A DNA stretch of 64,000 nt from Microbacterium sp. ProA8 (GCF_039905635.1 NZ_CP157000.1:4030001-4094000); one strand, 5' to 3'; positions 24,949-36,464 are shown, numbered from the stretch's first letter. Notes: generated by a model not told the origin, from the letters alone. Translations and numbers: made by a program.

Positions 24949-25030
24949 GGCGTTTCGTCTCGCTTCGCTCGCTCAACGACCGGGTCCCGGGTCGTTGAGC
25001 GAGGGAGCGAAGCGACCGAGACGAAACGCC
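24949..25030. repeat. Inverted pair of GTCGTTGAGCGAG repeats (82 bp)
   Basis: A reverse copy (24949-24982) faces a forward copy (24990-25030), giving a long hairpin between the MaoC and acyl-CoA ligase genes. It could attenuate readthrough inside the operon. Confidence 0.9.
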
Positions 25031-25069
25031 ACACCGCAGGCCTTCCTCGAAGGAGAGGACACCGCAACG

Positions 25070-26596
25070 ATGCACACGCAGGGAATCGGGTTCTGGCTCG
25101 CCCGGCGGCGACTGAAGAACCCCGGTAAGACGGCGGTCGTCTTCGGCGACGACGAGCTGACCTATCGACAGCTGGCGGATGCCGCCGACCGCGTCGCAGC
25201 CGCGCTCTGGCATCGCGGCATCCGTCGTGGCGACGCCGTCGCCTACATCGGCGAGAACAGCCCGCAGTTCCTGCAGGTCATGTTCGGGACGGCGCAGCTG
25301 GGCGCCGTCTTCGTGCCGCTGAACACGCGGCTCGCCGGCCCCGAGATGCAGCACGTGCTCGTCGACTCGGGCGCGCGGGCCGTCATCCTCGATCCGGAGT
25401 TCCTGGAGCGGGCGATGCCGGGCGTCGAGGCGGGGAGGATCGCCCACGTCATCGTGACCGGCGAGGGGCTGCCCGAGCACCCCGGACTCGCGCGCCTCGT
25501 CGCCGATGCTCCCGGCGGCCATACGGTGGCCGACGTCGGACTCGACGACCCCGCCGCGATCATCTACACGTCGGGCACGACGGGGCGTCCGAAGGGCGCC
25601 GTGCTCAGCCACGGCAACCTCACCTGGGTCGCCCTCAACTGCATCGTCGACTACGACGTCGTCTCGACCGACGTGTCGCTCATGATCTCTCCGCTGTTCC
25701 ACGTCGCCTCACTCGGCATGGGGGCGCTCCCCGTCATCCTCAAGGGCGCGACGCTCGTGCTCGAGAAAGGCTTCGAGCCCGGCCGTGCCCTCGCGCAGAT
25801 CCAGCGCCACGGCGTCACGATGCTCAGCGGCGTGCCGACCACCTACCAGATGCTGGCCGACCACCGCGACTGGGCGTCGACCGACCTCTCGACGCTGCAG
25901 AAGCTCACGTGCGGCGGGTCGGCGGTGCCCACCCGCATCCTCAATGCGTACGAAGAGCGCGGCCTGTCGTTCTCGCAGGGGTACGGCATGACCGAGACCT
26001 CGCCGGGGGCGACGTCGCTCGCGCCCTCGATGACCCGCGAGAAGCAGGGCAGCGTCGGCCTGCCGCATTTCTTCACCGACGTGCGCATCACCGACGAGCA
26101 CGGCGACGTGGTGCCGCGCGGCACGGTCGGCGAGATCGAGATCTCGGGCCCCAACGTCTTCCTCGGCTATCACGGTCAGCCCGAGGCGACGGCGGCGGCG
26201 TTCACCGACGACGGCTGGTTCCGCTCGGGCGACCTCGGCTACCTCGATGCCGACGGCTACCTGTTCATCGCCGACCGGCTGAAGGACATGATCATCTCGG
26301 GCGGCGAGAACATCTATCCCGCCGAGGTCGAGAACCTCATCTCCGACATCGAGGGCATCTCGGGCGTCGCGGTCGTCGGCGTGCCCGACGACCGCTGGGG
26401 CGAGGTGCCGTGGGCGGTCGTCACCGTCAAGGAGGGTGCCGAGGTGGACACCGAGATCGTGCGCTCCCATCTCGACGGCGTGCTGGCGCGCTACAAGCTC
26501 CCCAAGAACGTCGTGGTGGTGGAAGACCTGCCGCGCACCGCGTCGGGCAAGGTGCGCAAGGCCGACCTGCGCGCGCGCTTCAGCGACGACGGCTGA
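25070..26596 (+). CDS. Acyl-CoA synthetase (AMP-forming), PhdA/FadD-like
   Basis: This 508-residue ANL-superfamily ligase has P-loop YTSGTTGRPKGAVLSH, then FSQGYGMTETSP, the adenylation hinge WFRSGDLGYLDADGYLFIADRLKDMI and the C-terminal Lys in RTASGKVRKADL. It would activate an aromatic or phenylpropanoid acid as CoA thioester with ATP. Its place next to MaoC, SDR, hydrolase and MarR genes points to hydroxycinnamates. The ATG at 25070 is preceded by AAGGAGAGG. Confidence 0.9.
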   Translation: MHTQGIGFWLARRRLKNPGKTAVVFGDDELTYRQLADAADRVAAALWHRGIRRGDAVAYIGENSPQFLQVMFGTAQLGAVFVPLNTRLAGPEMQHVLVDSGARAVILDPEFLERAMPGVEAGRIAHVIVTGEGLPEHPGLARLVADAPGGHTVADVGLDDPAAIIYTSGTTGRPKGAVLSHGNLTWVALNCIVDYDVVSTDVSLMISPLFHVASLGMGALPVILKGATLVLEKGFEPGRALAQIQRHGVTMLSGVPTTYQMLADHRDWASTDLSTLQKLTCGGSAVPTRILNAYEERGLSFSQGYGMTETSPGATSLAPSMTREKQGSVGLPHFFTDVRITDEHGDVVPRGTVGEIEISGPNVFLGYHGQPEATAAAFTDDGWFRSGDLGYLDADGYLFIADRLKDMIISGGENIYPAEVENLISDIEGISGVAVVGVPDDRWGEVPWAVVTVKEGAEVDTEIVRSHLDGVLARYKLPKNVVVVEDLPRTASGKVRKADLRARFSDDG

Positions 26597-26616
26597 AGCC
26601 CTCCGAGTGGCTCGAC

Positions 26617-26707
26617 GCGTTTCGTCTCTGCGTTTCGACTCGCAAGCTCGCTCAACGACCGGCTTCGGAGCGCCGGTCGTTGAGCGAGCGAAGCGAGACG
26701 AAACGCC
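26617..26707. repeat. Inverted pair of GTCGTTGAGCGAG repeats between convergent genes
   Basis: A reverse copy of the longer variant (26617-26662) faces a forward copy (26673-26707), ending 1 nt before the PaaX-family stop. It probably acts as a bidirectional terminator for ligase and PaaX genes. Confidence 0.88.
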
Positions 26708-26708
26708 C

Positions 26709-27566
26709 TCAGCCGACGAGTGCGGCGAAGTCGCGGACGGCGGGGAAGGCGAACTCGCGGTGGCGCTGCGTGAACAGCTCCGCCGAGCGGTCGGCGGGCC
26801 AGTCGTCGCCCATGTACGGCCGCGGCAGGCGGGGGTCGGCACGCAGCAGGGCGAGCCAGTCGGCGACCAGCAGCGTACGCGCGGTGAGCGGAGGGAGATC
26901 GGATGCCGCGTCCTCACGTTCCCAGTGCGAGATGAACTCGTGGTGGGCCTCGCGGATGCGCTCGACGTCCCACGCGACCCGCACCGCCTCGACCATCGGG
27001 AACCCGTCGAGCTCCGCGGCCGAGAAGGCGTTGACCGACCCCGGCGGCAGGTCGGGGATGATCGCCCCGAGCGCCGCGGCGAGGTCGACGGCGCCGGGCG
27101 CGATCCACAGCCCGTCGCGCAGCACGGCGAAGCCCGACCACGTCAGCGCGGCGCGGAGGCGGTGGCGGAGGTCGCGCAGGTGCTCCGGCACCGTGTAGGT
27201 GACCAGGGTCCAGCCGTCGCCCTGGGGTTCGAAGGGCGCCGGGCCGTTGACGCGACCGGATGCCTCGCGCAGCACCTCGCTGCCGTGCCCGGTGAGCACG
27301 AACCCGATCTCACGACCCAGGCGCCGGCGCTCCAGCAGCCCGCTGTGCACCATGCGGTCGAGGTTGGTCCGCACCGCGGACGCGGCGACCCCGGCGCTCT
27401 CGAGCGCGCCGATCAGCACGCTCGCGCGGAGCGGCTCGAAGTACCTGTCGCACACGTACTCACCGAAGAACGCCAGGAGCAGCTGCCGCGGCTTGCGGGT
27501 GAGCACCGACGTCTCGACCGCCGAGAGCGCCGGCTCCGCGACGGCCCTGGCGGCTGCGACGCTCAC
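26709..27566 (-). CDS. PaaX-family transcriptional regulator
   Basis: This 285-residue protein starts at a GTG overlapping the ATPase stop (GTGA) with GGAGG upstream. The N-terminal winged helix (RASVLIGALESAGVAASAVRTNLDRMVHSGLL, about residues 37-68) and the following ferredoxin-like domain match PaaX, the phenylacetyl-CoA-responsive repressor family. It is the last gene of an ABC importer operon, so it probably responds to a CoA ester of the imported compound. Confidence 0.86.
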   Translation of the reverse strand: MSVAAARAVAEPALSAVETSVLTRKPRQLLLAFFGEYVCDRYFEPLRASVLIGALESAGVAASAVRTNLDRMVHSGLLERRRLGREIGFVLTGHGSEVLREASGRVNGPAPFEPQGDGWTLVTYTVPEHLRDLRHRLRAALTWSGFAVLRDGLWIAPGAVDLAAALGAIIPDLPPGSVNAFSAAELDGFPMVEAVRVAWDVERIREAHHEFISHWEREDAASDLPPLTARTLLVADWLALLRADPRLPRPYMGDDWPADRSAELFTQRHREFAFPAVRDFAALVG

Positions 27567-28384
27567 GCGGCCTCCGGGCGCACGGCCTCGCCGCGCTTGG
27601 CGCGCTGGATCTGCTCGTACACGTGGGTGCGCAGCTCGGTGAAGCGGGGCAGTGCGCGCGTCGTGATCTGGTCGCGGTCGGGCGCCAGGTCGATGGCGAG
27701 GTCCTCTTGCACCCACGTCGGCGACTTCGACAGCACGATCACGCGCTCGCCCAGGTACACCGACTCGTCGATGTCGTGCGTCACGAAGAGGATCGACATC
27801 CCGCGTTCGCGGTGAAGCTTGCGCACGAGGTCTTCGAGGTCGGCGCGCGTCTGGGCGTCGACCGCGGCGAACGGCTCGTCCATGATGAGCACCTCGGGCT
27901 GGTACGCGACGGCGCGGGCGATCGCGACCCGCTGCTGCATGCCGCCGGAGAGCTGCCAGGGATAGCTCTTGGTCGCGTGCTCGAGCCCGACGGCGGCGAG
28001 CGCGTCGTCGACGAGCCGATCCCGATCCGCACGGCTGAGCTTCTTGTGCTTCAGCGGCAGCTCGACGTTGCCGCGGACGGTCAGCCACGGGTAAAGGCTG
28101 CGGCCGTACTCCTGGAAGACCAGGGCCATGTTGGGCGGCGGCCCGGTGACCTTCCGGCCGCCGAGCTCGATGACCCCCGACGTGGGCTTCAGCAGGCCGG
28201 CGATGCACTTCAGCAAGGTCGTCTTGCCGCACCCCGACGGGCCGACGATGCACACCAGCTCACCGGCATCCATCCGGAATCCGATGTCGCCGATCGCCTC
28301 GACGTTCCCCGTCGACGACTCGTACACCTTGCGCAGCTGCTCGACGTTCAGCAGCGGCTCACTCTTGCGCAGCGCGTCAGGCAC
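27563..28384 (-). CDS. ABC transporter ATP-binding protein, NitT/TauT type
   Basis: This 273-residue protein has Walker A GPSGCGKTT, signature LSGGMQQR, Walker B VLIMDEPF and the switch His in FVTHDIDE. The start is a GTG overlapping the permease gene by 8 bp. The SsuB/TauB-like subfamily energises import of sulfonates, nitrate or aromatic acids. The substrate here is unknown. Confidence 0.93.
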   Translation of the reverse strand: MPDALRKSEPLLNVEQLRKVYESSTGNVEAIGDIGFRMDAGELVCIVGPSGCGKTTLLKCIAGLLKPTSGVIELGGRKVTGPPPNMALVFQEYGRSLYPWLTVRGNVELPLKHKKLSRADRDRLVDDALAAVGLEHATKSYPWQLSGGMQQRVAIARAVAYQPEVLIMDEPFAAVDAQTRADLEDLVRKLHRERGMSILFVTHDIDESVYLGERVIVLSKSPTWVQEDLAIDLAPDRDQITTRALPRFTELRTHVYEQIQRAKRGEAVRPEAA

Positions 28385-29201
28385 GCTCCACCTCCTTGAT
28401 TCCGTGGTACCAGCGAAGCACGCGCCGCTCGACGAACCCGAAGATCACCGCGAGCAGGACACCGATGAGGCCGAGCAGCACGATGCCGCTCCACATCTCG
28501 GCGATGAGGTAGTTGCGCTGGAAGAAGACGATTCGATAGCCGAGGCCCGAGGACGAGAAGAACATCTCGGAGATCACCATCAGGATGAGCGCGATCGAGA
28601 GGCACTGCCGCACGCCCGTCATGATCCGCGGGCTCGCCGCCGGAAGCACCAGGTAGCGCAGCCGCTCGCCGGAGGTCACCGCGAACGACCGTGCGGTCTC
28701 GGTCATCACCGAGTCCGTCGAGCGGACTCCCTCGATGGTGTTGAGCAGCACGGGCCAGATCGCGCCGGCGACGATCACGACCACCTTCATGAGGTCGTTC
28801 GCACCGACGAGCACGGCGACGATCGGGATGAGGACCGGCGGCGGCACCGCGCGGAAGAACTCGAACACGGGCTCGAGCAGCTCTCGCAGCCACTGCACCA
28901 GGCCGATGACGATGCCGGCCGCGATGCCCAGGCCGACCGCCAGCACGATGCCGATCGCGAGCCGGCCGAGGCTGGGCAGCACATCGTCGAAGAACGCCGG
29001 CCCCACCCAGGTCTCGACGAACGCCTCGGCGATGACGAGCGGGCTCGGGAAGAACGGGACGGAGGAGACGGACGACCAGATGCCCCACACGACGAGCAGG
29101 AGGATGGGCAGCCCGAGCGCGTAGGCGGTGTTTTCGCCGAACTTCGCCCAGACGCGCGACGGACGGCGCGGCGTGACGACGGTGCTCGTGTAGAGGGTCA
29201 C
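28377..29201 (-). CDS. ABC transporter permease, NitT/TauT type (second)
   Basis: This 274-residue permease starts at a GTG overlapping the stop of the other permease (GTGA). About six membrane helices are visible. The EAA-type loop TARSFAVTSGERLRYLVLPAASPRIMTGVRQ contacts the ATPase. It probably forms a heterodimer with the product of 29198-30031. Confidence 0.9.
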   Translation of the reverse strand: MTLYTSTVVTPRRPSRVWAKFGENTAYALGLPILLLVVWGIWSSVSSVPFFPSPLVIAEAFVETWVGPAFFDDVLPSLGRLAIGIVLAVGLGIAAGIVIGLVQWLRELLEPVFEFFRAVPPPVLIPIVAVLVGANDLMKVVVIVAGAIWPVLLNTIEGVRSTDSVMTETARSFAVTSGERLRYLVLPAASPRIMTGVRQCLSIALILMVISEMFFSSSGLGYRIVFFQRNYLIAEMWSGIVLLGLIGVLLAVIFGFVERRVLRWYHGIKEVERA

Positions 29202-30031
29202 AGGACCTCCTCCCCTCGGATGGACTGGTGCCAGGACAGCGACCGGCGCTCGATCGCGCGGAAGATGAGGTTGACGAGCAGGCCGAGCATGCCGGTCACG
29301 ATGACGAGGGCATAAACCGTCGTCCATTGCCCCGACTCGCGAGCCAGCATGATGGCGCGGCCCAGCCCGGGGATGCTGATGAACATCTCGGCGGTGATGG
29401 CGAGGATCAGCGCGACGGTCGCGGCGAGCCGGAGGCCCGTCATGAGGTACGGCAGCGCGGTCGGGAAGACGAGGTTGACGATCCGCGATCCCCGCGACAG
29501 CCCGAAGCTGCGAGCCGTGTCGCGGGCGACGGCGTCGACGTCGGCGACGCCGTAGAGCACCTGGATGAACACCTGCCAGAAGCTCGCGTACACGATGATG
29601 AGGAGCGCCGCCTGCAGCTGATAGCCGAACATGAGGATCGCGAGCGGGATCAACGCGACCGACGGGATCGGCCGCAGGAACTCCACCGTGGTGTGGGTGG
29701 CGCGGCGGAGGAACGGCACCAGGCCGATGATCGTGCCGAGCACGACGGCGAGCACCGTCGCGATCACGAGGCCCAGCGCCCAGGACGTCAGCGTGCGGCC
29801 GACGTTGCGCCAGAACTCCAGATCGCCGAAGAGCACGAACAGCTGCGCGATCGTCTCCGTCGCCGTCGGGAAGTACGCCGGGTTCACGATCCCGAGCGTC
29901 GGCAGCAGCTGCCAGGTCGCCAGGAACCCGATGATTCCGGCCACGCCGAGCACGAGCTTGCGCAGGGTGCGGTGCTGGCGGGCGTGCGGCGTCGTGGCAG
30001 CGATCGCCGGAGCGTCAGCGGTGGCGGTCAC
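29198..30031 (-). CDS. ABC transporter permease, NitT/TauT type (first)
   Basis: This 277-residue permease starts at a GTG with GGAGG five nt upstream. The EAA loop is TARSFGLSRGSRIVNLVFPTALPYLMTGLR; about six helices are visible. It follows the substrate-binding lipoprotein gene after a 91-bp gap that contains a 23-bp palindrome. Confidence 0.9.
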   Translation of the reverse strand: MTATADAPAIAATTPHARQHRTLRKLVLGVAGIIGFLATWQLLPTLGIVNPAYFPTATETIAQLFVLFGDLEFWRNVGRTLTSWALGLVIATVLAVVLGTIIGLVPFLRRATHTTVEFLRPIPSVALIPLAILMFGYQLQAALLIIVYASFWQVFIQVLYGVADVDAVARDTARSFGLSRGSRIVNLVFPTALPYLMTGLRLAATVALILAITAEMFISIPGLGRAIMLARESGQWTTVYALVIVTGMLGLLVNLIFRAIERRSLSWHQSIRGEEVL

Positions 30032-30079
30032 GGTGCCTCCGTTCGGTGCGGTCGGGTGGTGGGGCACGTGGATGGAGGC

Positions 30080-30102
30080 GGATGCCGCGGGCCGCGGCAT
30101 CC
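30080..30102. repeat. 23-bp palindrome with GGATGCCGCGG arms, copy 2
   Basis: Identical to the copy at 8387-8409, with 11-bp arms and a central G. Here it is intergenic, between the substrate-binding protein gene and the first permease gene. Confidence 0.85.
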
Positions 30103-30122
30103 GTCACCATCCCACGTTCGCG

Positions 30123-31112
30123 CTACTGCTGCTGGAGCAGCCGGTCGAAGTCGGGCTCGGCCTCGATGTAGGCGTACTCGACCGCCAGTGCACCGAGGTC
30201 CTCGATGCCGGCGTCGGCGAGGTCCCACGTGAAGGTCGGGAGCGTGATGCCGGCAGCGGCCTCCTCGGGGATCTCGAGGTTGGTCGCGATCGCGGCGCGC
30301 ACCGCGTCCTCGTTCTCGCTCGCCCACTCCAGGGCCTCGGCCATCGCGGCCGAGTAGTCGGCGACGAGCTCGGGGTCGTCGTCGAGGAGCGCCTGCGTCG
30401 TGATGTTGGTGAGCACCGAGAGCCCGGGGATCGTCGCCTGGTACGGCGCGACCACCGAGACGCCGCCGTCGCCGAGCACCATGCCGCGGAACGGGTCGGG
30501 CGCCCACGCGGCGTCCATCGTGCCGGCGGCGAGCTGAGCGGGCACGTCGGGGAACGCGACCTCGACGAACTCGATCGTCGACGGGTCGCCGCCGTCATCC
30601 TCGACCGCCTTGCGGATCGTGAGGTCTCCGGCGGCGCCGATGGTGTTCACCGAGACCTTCTTGCCGGCGAGGTCGGCCGGTCGCATGATGCCGGAGTCGC
30701 CCAGCGCGACGACCGCGTTGACGTCGTCGCCCTCGGCGAGGCTGTTGGCGTAGTTGCCGACGATCACGACGCCGAGATCCTGCGCGTCGGCACGGATGGG
30801 GCCGAACGGCTGGCCGATGGCGAACTGGATGTCGCCGCTCAGCAGTGCCGGGATGGCGTTGGCGCCGCCCTGCGCGGGGACGACCTCGATCTCGAGGCCG
30901 TGGTCTTCGAAGATGCCCTCGTCGATGGCGGCCCAGAGGGCGCCGGACTCGGCGATCGGCAGCGCGGCGACGCGGACTGCGGTCAGCTCGCCCGAGTCCT
31001 CCTCGCCGCCGGACGTAGCGGTGGATTCGGGATCGGCGGCGGAATCGGTGCAGCCGCTCAGCGCGAGCGCGGCGGCGGCGAGAACACCGAGGGTGGCAAG
31101 ACTCTTCTTCAT
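30123..31112 (-). CDS. ABC transporter substrate-binding lipoprotein, NMT1/SsuA-like
   Basis: This 329-residue protein has a lipoprotein signal peptide with lipobox LSGC (Cys about residue 20) followed by an acidic Ser/Glu linker. The fold is that of NMT1/THI5-like SBPs (ALPIAESGALWAAIDEGIFEDHGLEIEVVPAQGG). It is the first gene of SBP-permease-permease-ATPase-PaaX, divergent from metF. Location suggests an aromatic acid, but sulfonates and other small acids are possible. Confidence 0.88.
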   Translation of the reverse strand: MKKSLATLGVLAAAALALSGCTDSAADPESTATSGGEEDSGELTAVRVAALPIAESGALWAAIDEGIFEDHGLEIEVVPAQGGANAIPALLSGDIQFAIGQPFGPIRADAQDLGVVIVGNYANSLAEGDDVNAVVALGDSGIMRPADLAGKKVSVNTIGAAGDLTIRKAVEDDGGDPSTIEFVEVAFPDVPAQLAAGTMDAAWAPDPFRGMVLGDGGVSVVAPYQATIPGLSVLTNITTQALLDDDPELVADYSAAMAEALEWASENEDAVRAAIATNLEIPEEAAAGITLPTFTWDLADAGIEDLGALAVEYAYIEAEPDFDRLLQQQ

Positions 31113-31226
31113 TGACGGGCCTCTCAGGAGCGGGTGCTGTGGGCACCGGCGGCCGCGTCCGTCCGACGGGAGTCGGCGTCGGCACCGCGGCGTGCCGGAC
31201 ACAGTCATCGTGCGCCACTCCGGATC

Positions 31227-31242
31227 GATTGTCAATGCTTTT
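31227..31242. promoter_or_regulatory. GATTGTCAATGCTTTT site ahead of the NitT-type importer
   Basis: This differs at 2 of 16 positions from GATTGTCAACGATTTT upstream of the LivG-type operon (59826-59841). The same type of site lies ahead of the GntR gene (53973-53988). It could be the operator of the GntR regulator at 54082. Confidence 0.45.
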
Positions 31243-31293
31243 GTGACGCCCGTCACGGATTGCGTGAACTAGACGCGCACCATGGCTGTCGGC

Positions 31294-31308
31294 ATCCGCT
31301 CAATGGAA
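31294..31308. promoter_or_regulatory. ATCCGCTCAATGGAA, variant of the 15-mer IclR-type site
   Basis: This matches TTCCGTTCAACGGAA (59913-59927) at 12 of 15 positions. It lies 154 bp upstream of the metF ATG and could bring metF-purU-ligM under the IclR regulator encoded at 61706. Confidence 0.45.
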
Positions 31309-31368
31309 ACTGCCGCGTGCGTCGCGGCCCGCGCCGCGCAGGATGGGTGCGCACGCACAGCGTGCCTA

Positions 31369-31397
31369 TTGCCATTACCTATGGTGATAGGTATTCT
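31369..31397 (+). promoter_or_regulatory. metF promoter with a VanR-like N4 palindrome
   Basis: -35 TTGCCA (31369-31374) and -10 TATTCT (31392-31397) are 17 bp apart. The spacer holds a perfect palindrome, TACCTAT (31376-31382), GGTG, ATAGGTA (31387-31393). As I recall, Corynebacterium VanR (PadR type) binds an N4-spaced site ending TTAGGTATTT, very like ATAGGTATTC here. The PadR gene at 34926 is the probable repressor. Confidence 0.7.
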
Positions 31398-31447
31398 CTG
31401 GATACCGCGGTGCAGCGACGCACGCGGAAGAGGAAAGGACCTCCCTC

Positions 31448-34739
<3,292 letters not shown>

Positions 34740-34759
34740 GATCGAACGCCACGGCCCGT

Positions 34760-34886
34760 CCGGTCGTTGAGCGAGCGAGCAACGCGGTCGTTGAGCGAGC
34801 TTGCGAGTCGAAACGCAGAGACGGAACGCGCCTGCCCATCTCCGAGGCTCAGTGCGTTTCGTCTCGCTTCGCTCGCTCAACGACCG
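34760..34886. repeat. GTCGTTGAGCGAG repeats between ligM and padR
   Basis: Two overlapping forward copies (34760-34829) and a reverse copy (34853-34886) fill the gap, ending about 40 bp before the padR ATG. Confidence 0.88.
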
Positions 34887-34925
34887 GGACCGCCCCGCTA
34901 ACCTCGGGAAGGCGAAGGGAGTCGC

Positions 34926-35543
34926 ATGAGTCTGCGGTACGCGCTGCTGGCGATCCTGCGGGTGGGCCCACTCTCGGGGTACGACCTGCAGAAGCAGTTC
35001 AACCAGTCCGTCGGGCATGTGTGGCACGCGCCCGACTCCCAGATCTATCCCGAGCTGCGCAAGATGGAGGAGCTCGGCCTCATCGAGGGCGAGGAGCAGG
35101 CGCGCGGCGAGCGCGGCACGCGCCGGATGTACCACGTGACGGATGCCGGAAACCGCGCCTTCCACGACTGGATGGCCTCTCCCCTCGACTACCAGCGCGT
35201 GCGCGACCCCGCGCATCTGCGGGCGGCGTACCTCGAGACGACCACGCCCGAGGCGGCGCGCACCTTCCTGGAGCGCCACATCGCGCAGTGGGAGAGCGAG
35301 CTGGCGCAGTGGGAGGGCGAGCTCGAGCGCATCGACGCCATCGCCAACCCGATGCTCGTGCGCCGGCTCGCCGTGACGGCGGATGCCGACCGCGAGCGCA
35401 CCATCGCCTACAAGCGCTTCGCGTACGAGGGCCTCGTCGAGCGCGCGCAGGGCGAGATCGCCTGGGCCCGTCGCGGCCTCGAACTCATCGACCGCCTCGA
35501 AGGCGCTTCGACAAGCTCAGCGACCGGCACCGCTGGTCACTGA
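34926..35543 (+). CDS. PadR-family regulator (VanR-like)
   Basis: This 205-residue protein has an N-terminal PadR winged helix (RYALLAILRVGPLSGYDLQKQFNQSVGHVWHAPDSQIYPEL) and a C-terminal dimerisation helix domain, as in the Vir-type PadR/VanR group. It lies after ligM, and a matching N4 palindrome overlaps the metF promoter, so it probably represses metF-purU-ligM in the absence of vanillate. The last residues (EGASTSSATGTAGH) come from a CTTCGACAAGCTCAG repeat at the 3' end. Confidence 0.85.
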   Translation: MSLRYALLAILRVGPLSGYDLQKQFNQSVGHVWHAPDSQIYPELRKMEELGLIEGEEQARGERGTRRMYHVTDAGNRAFHDWMASPLDYQRVRDPAHLRAAYLETTTPEAARTFLERHIAQWESELAQWEGELERIDAIANPMLVRRLAVTADADRERTIAYKRFAYEGLVERAQGEIAWARRGLELIDRLEGASTSSATGTAGH

Positions 35544-35590
35544 CCACCACCGGTCCCTGAGCCCGCCGAAGGGCGGTTCCTGATCCCGGT
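35505..35590. repeat. CTTCGACAAGCTCAG / CTGAGCCCGCCGAAG repeat pair
   Basis: A copy facing one way (about 35508-35528) overlaps the end of padR, and an opposed copy lies at about 35551-35572. Family members also occur in the ends or loops of pcaI, pcaD and metF and after purU copy 2. Confidence 0.75.
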
Positions 35591-35657
35591 CGGTGAGCCG
35601 AGGGCGCTCTCGCGCCCGTAGGCGGAGCGCCACGGCCCGACGAATGCGCCGGGTGCA

Positions 35658-35752
35658 GGCGTTTCGTCTCGCTCGTTCCTCACTCGCTCAACGACCGAGA
35701 GAAAGGGTCCGGTCGTTGAGCGAGGGAGCGCCAGCGACCGAGACGAAACGCC
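35658..35752. repeat. Inverted pair of GTCGTTGAGCGAG repeats
   Basis: A reverse copy (35658-35696) faces a forward copy (35710-35752) between the convergent padR and MarR genes, consistent with a bidirectional terminator. Confidence 0.88.
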
Positions 35753-35810
35753 TCCGACGCGGTCGCAACACCTGGTATCGCGAAGGCTGGCGCCCGCGGC
35801 CGGTCAGGGC

Positions 35811-36323
35811 TCAGTCTTCGTCGTCGGAGGCTTGCAGGTCGAACGCCAGTCGCCGGAGTGTCGTCAGGGCGGCGGCACGCTCGTCCGCACTCAGTCGCCG
35901 AAGCAGATCGGCGAAGGCGTCGTCGAGCGCCCGCCCGGCTTCCTCCGCCACCGCCTCTCCCTGCGGCGTCGCGCGGATCAGCCAGACCCGGCCGTCACGG
36001 GGATCCTTCGTACGGACGACGAGCCCCATGGCGACGACCTCGTCGACGAGACGCACCACGTGCGCTTTGTCCAACCAGAGGATGCGCCCGATATCGCGCT
36101 GCGAGAGGCCCCCGGACGACGCGGCGATCTCGACGAGTGAGTAGCTTCGGGTGCGCAGCCCGAAGCGCGCGAGCGCCCGGTTCGACACCGTCGCGGCGAC
36201 GGACGTGAACCGCGCGGAGAGGAAGCCAGGATTGCCGACGAGGCGTCCTGCGGCGCGCGCATCGTTCACCTGTGCCAACGATTCCCCATCTCGTGCCGGC
36301 CGTCTGGCTCGCAGTCTAGTCAC
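35811..36323 (-). CDS. MarR-family regulator of the tannase-family gene
   Basis: This 170-residue protein starts at GTG. The helix-turn-helix is GGLSQRDIGRILWLDKAHVVRLVDEVVAMGLV, with wing TKDPRDGRVWLI. It is divergent from a secreted tannase/feruloyl esterase-family gene, whose promoter contains an AGTTGC/GCAACT palindrome. It probably represses that gene and itself. Confidence 0.87.
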   Translation of the reverse strand: MTRLRARRPARDGESLAQVNDARAAGRLVGNPGFLSARFTSVAATVSNRALARFGLRTRSYSLVEIAASSGGLSQRDIGRILWLDKAHVVRLVDEVVAMGLVVRTKDPRDGRVWLIRATPQGEAVAEEAGRALDDAFADLLRRLSADERAAALTTLRRLAFDLQASDDED

Positions 36324-36348
36324 GCGCTCACCCGCTCACTGAGAAAAC

Positions 36349-36379
36349 AGTTGCAATCCGCAACTATCTTGCCTAGCTT
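36349..36379 (+). promoter_or_regulatory. Promoter and MarR-type operator of the tannase-family gene
   Basis: -35 TTGCAA (36351-36356) and -10 TAGCTT (36374-36379) are 17 bp apart. A perfect AGTTGC (36349-36354), AATCC, GCAACT (36360-36365) palindrome overlaps the -35 and spacer, where a bound repressor would block RNA polymerase. Confidence 0.7.
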
Positions 36380-36464
36380 GTCAGCACGCCCGCAACGCAG
36401 CCGGCGCATCCCAGATCGTCCGGCGAGAACGACCTCGGCGGACCGGACCCGGAAGAGGGCTCTC

